A stretch of DNA of 16,875 nt, from the NCBI GenBank assembly GCA_046594105.1, contig JBKJQB010000295.1, positions 1 to 16,875 on the forward strand, given 5' to 3'. Positions 14,455 to 16,875 of this stretch are shown here, in pieces. The notes beneath the pieces were generated by a model, which was not told where the DNA came from, did no database searches, and saw nothing but the letters and a program-made list of their open reading frames with translations. The stretch is from JBDSGC01 sp046594105. Its GTDB lineage: Bacteria > Acidobacteriota > Thermoanaerobaculia > Gp7-AA8. Position 1 is the stretch's first letter; the number at the start of each line of letters is the position of its first letter. The position numbers and the translations under genes were made by a program.

Positions 14455-15609
14455 GTGCGCCTTCTCCACGTCGTACCGACCTACCTTCCGGCCACCCGGT
14501 ACGGCGGTCCGGTTTATTCGGTCCATGGACTCTGCCGGTCCCTCGCCGGGAGAGGACATCAGGTCGACGTGGTCACGACGAATGCGGATGGCTCCGGAGA
14601 ATCGGATGTGCTGTTGGGCGTCCCTGTGGATCTCGACGGAGTGAACGTCCGCTATTTCGCCACGGCGCCGGTGCCGCTGGCCCGTCGCCTCTACCTCTCT
14701 CCCTCGATGCGCCGCTGGCTGCAGCGCCATGTTCAGGACTACGACCTCGTCCATCTGCACTCCGTGTTTCTCCGGCCCACATGGGCGGCGGCGAGGGCAG
14801 CGCACCGGATGCGTGTCCCCTTCGTGGTGTCACCACGCGGCATGCTGGTTCCCGAACTGATCGAACGGAAGAGCTCTTTCGTCAAACGGCTCTGGATCGC
14901 GGCCGTAGAAAAACAGACCTTCGCAGAAGCGGCTGCCGTTCATTTCACGGCGCAACAGGAATGGGACGATGCCATCCGAACGGGAATCCCTCTGCCCGCG
15001 CCCTTTGTCCTCCCCAACGGTACGGAGCTTCCCGTTCTCGAAAAGGAATCGCGGCGAAACCACACCATTCTTTTCCTCGGGAGGATCAGCTGGAAGAAAG
15101 GTCTCGACCTGTTGATCGACGCGATGGCTCTGGTCCCCGAGGCTCGGTTGATCGTCGCCGGCAACGACGAGGAGCGCCTTCTGCCCGGTTTGCTCGCCCA
15201 GGCCCGCCGCAATGGAACCATCGAGCGAATCGAGTTTTCCGGTCCCGTCAGCGGGGCGGTCAAACAGACACTGCTGGCAACAATCTCCGCGCTGGTGCTC
15301 CCATCCCATTCCGAGAATTTCGCGAATGTCGTGCTGGAGGCCATGGCTGCGGCCACCCCGGTGATCGTGTCTCCGGAGGTGGGTCTGGCCTCCGCGGTGA
15401 CGGAAGCAGGGGCCGGTCTGGTGGTGGACCGCTCGCCCGCGGCGATCGCCACGGCGATCCGGCAACTGCTGCACGATCCGGAAGAGGCGGGACGGATGGG
15501 TCGCCAGGGTCGTGCGCTGGTGGAGAGCCGCTACACCTGGGCGCAGGTCGCCGGGGAGATGGAACAGCATTACCTGGAGCGCATCGCCGCATCGCGTCCG
15601 GCGCGCTGA
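14455..15609 (+). CDS. GT4 family glycosyltransferase
   Basis: A 384-aa GT-B-fold retaining glycosyltransferase. The N-terminal domain opens MRLLHVVPTYLPATRYGGP, where the YGGP turn near residues 16-19 and VYSVHGLCRSLAGRGHQVDVVT are typical of GT4 (Glyco_transf_4 plus Glycos_transf_1). YDLVHLHSVF and VVSPRGML follow. The C-terminal domain has ILFLGRISWKKGLDLLI and the E-x7-E motif at E287 and E295 in SENFANVVLEAMAA. No membrane helix. The start is GTG, and the N-terminus fits the family exactly. It is 89 bp after the polymerase-like gene, so it may be read through or have its own promoter. A GC-rich hairpin lies just after its stop. Donor and acceptor unknown. Confidence 0.92.
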   Translation: MRLLHVVPTYLPATRYGGPVYSVHGLCRSLAGRGHQVDVVTTNADGSGESDVLLGVPVDLDGVNVRYFATAPVPLARRLYLSPSMRRWLQRHVQDYDLVHLHSVFLRPTWAAARAAHRMRVPFVVSPRGMLVPELIERKSSFVKRLWIAAVEKQTFAEAAAVHFTAQQEWDDAIRTGIPLPAPFVLPNGTELPVLEKESRRNHTILFLGRISWKKGLDLLIDAMALVPEARLIVAGNDEERLLPGLLAQARRNGTIERIEFSGPVSGAVKQTLLATISALVLPSHSENFANVVLEAMAAATPVIVSPEVGLASAVTEAGAGLVVDRSPAAIATAIRQLLHDPEEAGRMGRQGRALVESRYTWAQVAGEMEQHYLERIAASRPAR

Positions 15610-15613
15610 GCCT

Positions 15614-15630
15614 CCGGCGCGCTGCGCCGG
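15614..15630. terminator. GC-rich hairpin after the GT4 gene, no T-tract
   Basis: CCGGCGC, a three-base loop GCT, then GCGCCGG form a perfect 7-bp stem starting five bases after the TGA at 15607-15609. No run of T follows on either strand, so it is not a standard intrinsic terminator. It may pause or protect the mRNA 3' end, or help a factor-dependent stop, just before the next promoter-like box. Confidence 0.4.
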
Positions 15631-15635
15631 CGCGG

Positions 15636-15641
15636 TACCAT
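15636..15641 (+). promoter_or_regulatory. -10-like box TACCAT before the WaaE-like gene
   Basis: TACCAT ends ten bases before the ATG at 15652, without a Shine-Dalgarno sequence between. The arrangement is nearly the same as the TACAAT box before 7575 and the TAGAAT box before 53. It supports an independent, almost leaderless transcript for this gene. Confidence 0.4.
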
Positions 15642-15651
15642 CCCCTCCACG

Positions 15652-16404
15652 ATGCTCGACCGCATCACGCCGCTCGTTCTGACGCGCAATGAAGAACCGA
15701 ACATCGGGCGAACGCTTGGACGGTTGCGCTGGGCCGCAGAAGTGGTCGTGGTCGACAGCGATAGCACGGATGCCACGGTGGCCATTGCCCTGAGCTTTCC
15801 GAACGTTCGCGTCCTGCAGCGCGGTTTTGATTCGCACCATGCCCAGTGGTCGTACGGCGCTGCCCAGGTGTCGACGGAATGGGTGCTCACACTCGACGCC
15901 GATTACTTTCTCAGCGAGGCCTTCATTGACGAGCTCTCCTCGCTGCACCCGGATGCCGCCACCGCAGGATTCGAAGCCGCGTTCGTCTACGCCATCGACG
16001 GACGTCCCCTGCGCGCGTCGCTCTATCCTCCCCGTCCAGTTCTGCTCCGCCGCGGCGCCTTCGCCTTTTATCAGGATGGTCATACGCAGAGGGTGCGTCT
16101 GAATGGAGCGCTGCAGCGACTGCAGGAATCGATCATTCATGACGACCGGAAAGACCTGCGCAACTTTCTGGCGCGACAAAAGGTCTACATGCGCGCCGAA
16201 GCGCGGAAGCTGAAGGGCACTCCATTCAAAAAGCTCCCATGGTCCGGGCGCCTGCGGCGGCTCCGGATCATCGCGCCGCTGGCAGTGCTGGTCCACTCGC
16301 TTCTGATCAAGCGAACGATTCTCGACGGACGCGCCGGTCTGCAATACGCAGGGGAGCGATTCCTCGCTGAGCTCCTGCTGTCGCGCGAGCTGTTCCGCAG
16401 ATGA
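15652..16404 (+). CDS. WaaE/KdtX-like GT2 glycosyltransferase
   Basis: A 250-aa short GT2 enzyme. Motifs are LVLTRNEEPNIGRTL at 8-22, VVVVDSDSTDATV at 31-43 and the metal site LTLDADYFLSE at 79-89. The LTRNEExNI opening and the VDSxSTDxT signature are those of WaaE/KdtX-like lipopolysaccharide core glycosyltransferases and related exopolysaccharide enzymes. QDGHTQRV near 142-149 and ESIIHDDRKDL near 160-170 match the acceptor side of that group. The C-terminal part is basic, with one moderately hydrophobic stretch (IIAPLAVLVHSLLI) that may lie at the membrane. The TACCAT box and the lack of a ribosome binding site suggest a leaderless transcript. It converges on the carbamoyltransferase gene. 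A lipopolysaccharide core role is possible but not shown. Confidence 0.88.
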   Translation: MLDRITPLVLTRNEEPNIGRTLGRLRWAAEVVVVDSDSTDATVAIALSFPNVRVLQRGFDSHHAQWSYGAAQVSTEWVLTLDADYFLSEAFIDELSSLHPDAATAGFEAAFVYAIDGRPLRASLYPPRPVLLRRGAFAFYQDGHTQRVRLNGALQRLQESIIHDDRKDLRNFLARQKVYMRAEARKLKGTPFKKLPWSGRLRRLRIIAPLAVLVHSLLIKRTILDGRAGLQYAGERFLAELLLSRELFRR

Positions 16405-16471
16405 GGTCGAGCGCCGGAATGCCTGCGGGGCCAGGACGTGGGCTTGCAGCCGCTGCTGCTCCGCGAGCTCC

Positions 16472-16491
16472 CGCGGGCGAGGATGCCCGCG
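16472..16491. repeat. palindromic intergenic element between convergent genes
   Basis: CGCGGGC, a six-base loop GAGGAT, then GCCCGCG form a perfect 7-bp stem, followed by CTACG. The GCGGGCGAGGATGCCCGCGCTAC type of sequence is one I recall as an intergenic repeat in several GC-rich genomes, but its copy number here cannot be seen. It lies in the 106-bp spacer between two convergent stop codons, so it could also act as a bidirectional transcript end. Confidence 0.45.
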
Positions 16492-16510
16492 CTACGAACG
16501 GCGGGCAATT

Positions 16511-16875
16511 TCAGGACGCGGAGTTCCGGCGGATCATCAGGTCGCCCATCACCAGGAGATCCATCTTCGTGCGAAGGAAGCAGTCCAGCGCCTGCGCGGG
16601 GGTGTTGACCACCGGCTCGTTTTCGTTGAACGAGGTGTTCAACACCAGGGGGACACCGGTACGGTCGCGGAAGGCTTCGATCAGGTGGTAGTAGCGCGCG
16701 TTCTGGCTCTCGGTCACCGACTGGAGGCGGCCCGACCCATTCACGTGCGTCACCGCGGGGATCAGGGCCCGTTTCTCCTGACGGATCTGGTAGACCTGCA
16801 GCATGAAGGGGACGTCGTAGTCGGTCTCGAACCATTCGCCCACGGCGTCGCGCAAAACGGACGGGGCAAACGGAC
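16511..16875 (-). CDS. carbamoyltransferase C-terminal part (NodU/CmcH family), cut by the window edge
   Basis: The last 120 or so residues of a carbamoyltransferase; the 5' part lies beyond position 16875. The family uses carbamoyl phosphate and ATP to carbamoylate a hydroxyl on a sugar or small molecule. The reading frame is open to the edge and reads PFAPSVLRDAVGEWFE, the usual start of the C-terminal domain. PAVTHVNGSGRLQSV, ARYYHLIEAFRDRTGVPLVL, NTSFNENEPVV and ALDCFLRTKMDLLVMGD follow, all hallmark stretches. It stops at TGA 16511-16513. The TTG near 16855 is internal, not the start. Its place at the edge of the locus suggests O-carbamoylation of the surface glycan, though family members also act in other pathways. 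Confidence 0.93.
   Translation of the reverse strand, partial: PFAPSVLRDAVGEWFETDYDVPFMLQVYQIRQEKRALIPAVTHVNGSGRLQSVTESQNARYYHLIEAFRDRTGVPLVLNTSFNENEPVVNTPAQALDCFLRTKMDLLVMGDLMIRRNSAS

Noticed and set aside
14830..16344. 504-aa minus-strand open frame opposite the GT4 and WaaE-like genes
   Set aside because: It crosses the intergenic hairpin and two genes with intact catalytic motifs; its composition is shadow-like.
1..16875. Defence system, CRISPR array, mobile element or RNA gene
   Set aside because: I saw no regularly spaced repeats, transposase or integrase motifs, tRNA-like cloverleaf or rRNA segments; all sizeable genes fit glycan biosynthesis.

Overview
This window is the inside of a surface-polysaccharide (O-antigen, exopolysaccharide or capsule type) biosynthesis locus from a GC-rich Gram-negative-type bacterium. 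I count eighteen genes, one of them a small predicted ORF and one cut by the right edge. Almost all are glycosyltransferases, sugar-modifying enzymes or polymer-assembly membrane proteins. There is no RNA gene, transposase, CRISPR array or phage gene. The host cannot be named from this sequence. High GC, near-leaderless starts behind TA(G/C)(A/C)AT boxes and a palindromic intergenic element would fit an Acidobacteriota- or Myxococcota-like lineage, but that is a weak inference.

Layout. (1) 53-886 (+) is a lone SAM methyltransferase. (2) 7416 down to 962 (-) is a tight six-gene operon. In order of transcription it encodes an ArnC/GtrB-like polyprenyl-phosphate glycosyltransferase with C-terminal membrane helices, a PurN-like formyltransferase, a WbqC-family protein, a WecE/RffA-type sugar aminotransferase, a polytopic GT-C-like membrane protein, and a GT2 enzyme with a galactosyltransferase-type C-terminal domain. 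Four of its five junctions are 4-bp stop/start overlaps (GTGA, ATGA, TTGA, ATGA). (3) 7575 up to 14365 (+) is a divergent, equally tight operon: two GT2 enzymes, a methyltransferase, a hexapeptide acyltransferase, a GT4, another GT2 (best read as starting at CTG), a 49-residue small ORF, and a Wzy/O-antigen-ligase-like membrane protein. (4) 14455-15609 and 15652-16404 (+) are a GT4 and a WaaE-like GT2, each with its own apparent start signal. (5) From 16511 past the right edge (-) lies the C-terminal end of a NodU/CmcH-type carbamoyltransferase.

How it may work together. WecE-type aminotransferases make a dTDP-4-amino-4,6-dideoxy sugar. The adjacent formyltransferase could N-formylate that amine, the ArnC-like enzyme could load the sugar onto undecaprenyl phosphate, and the GT-C-like protein could transfer it on the periplasmic face. 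This resembles the logic of the Arn lipid A pathway but is built from different family members. The plus-strand operon would build, methylate and acetylate a repeat unit and polymerise it. No flippase, chain-length regulator, initiating phosphoglycosyltransferase or dTDP-glucose pathway gene is present, so the locus must continue elsewhere.

The most useful observations are the Arn-like module, the 49-aa ORF coupled at both ends by ATGA, a probable CTG start codon with a strong ribosome binding site, and the recurring near-leaderless promoters.
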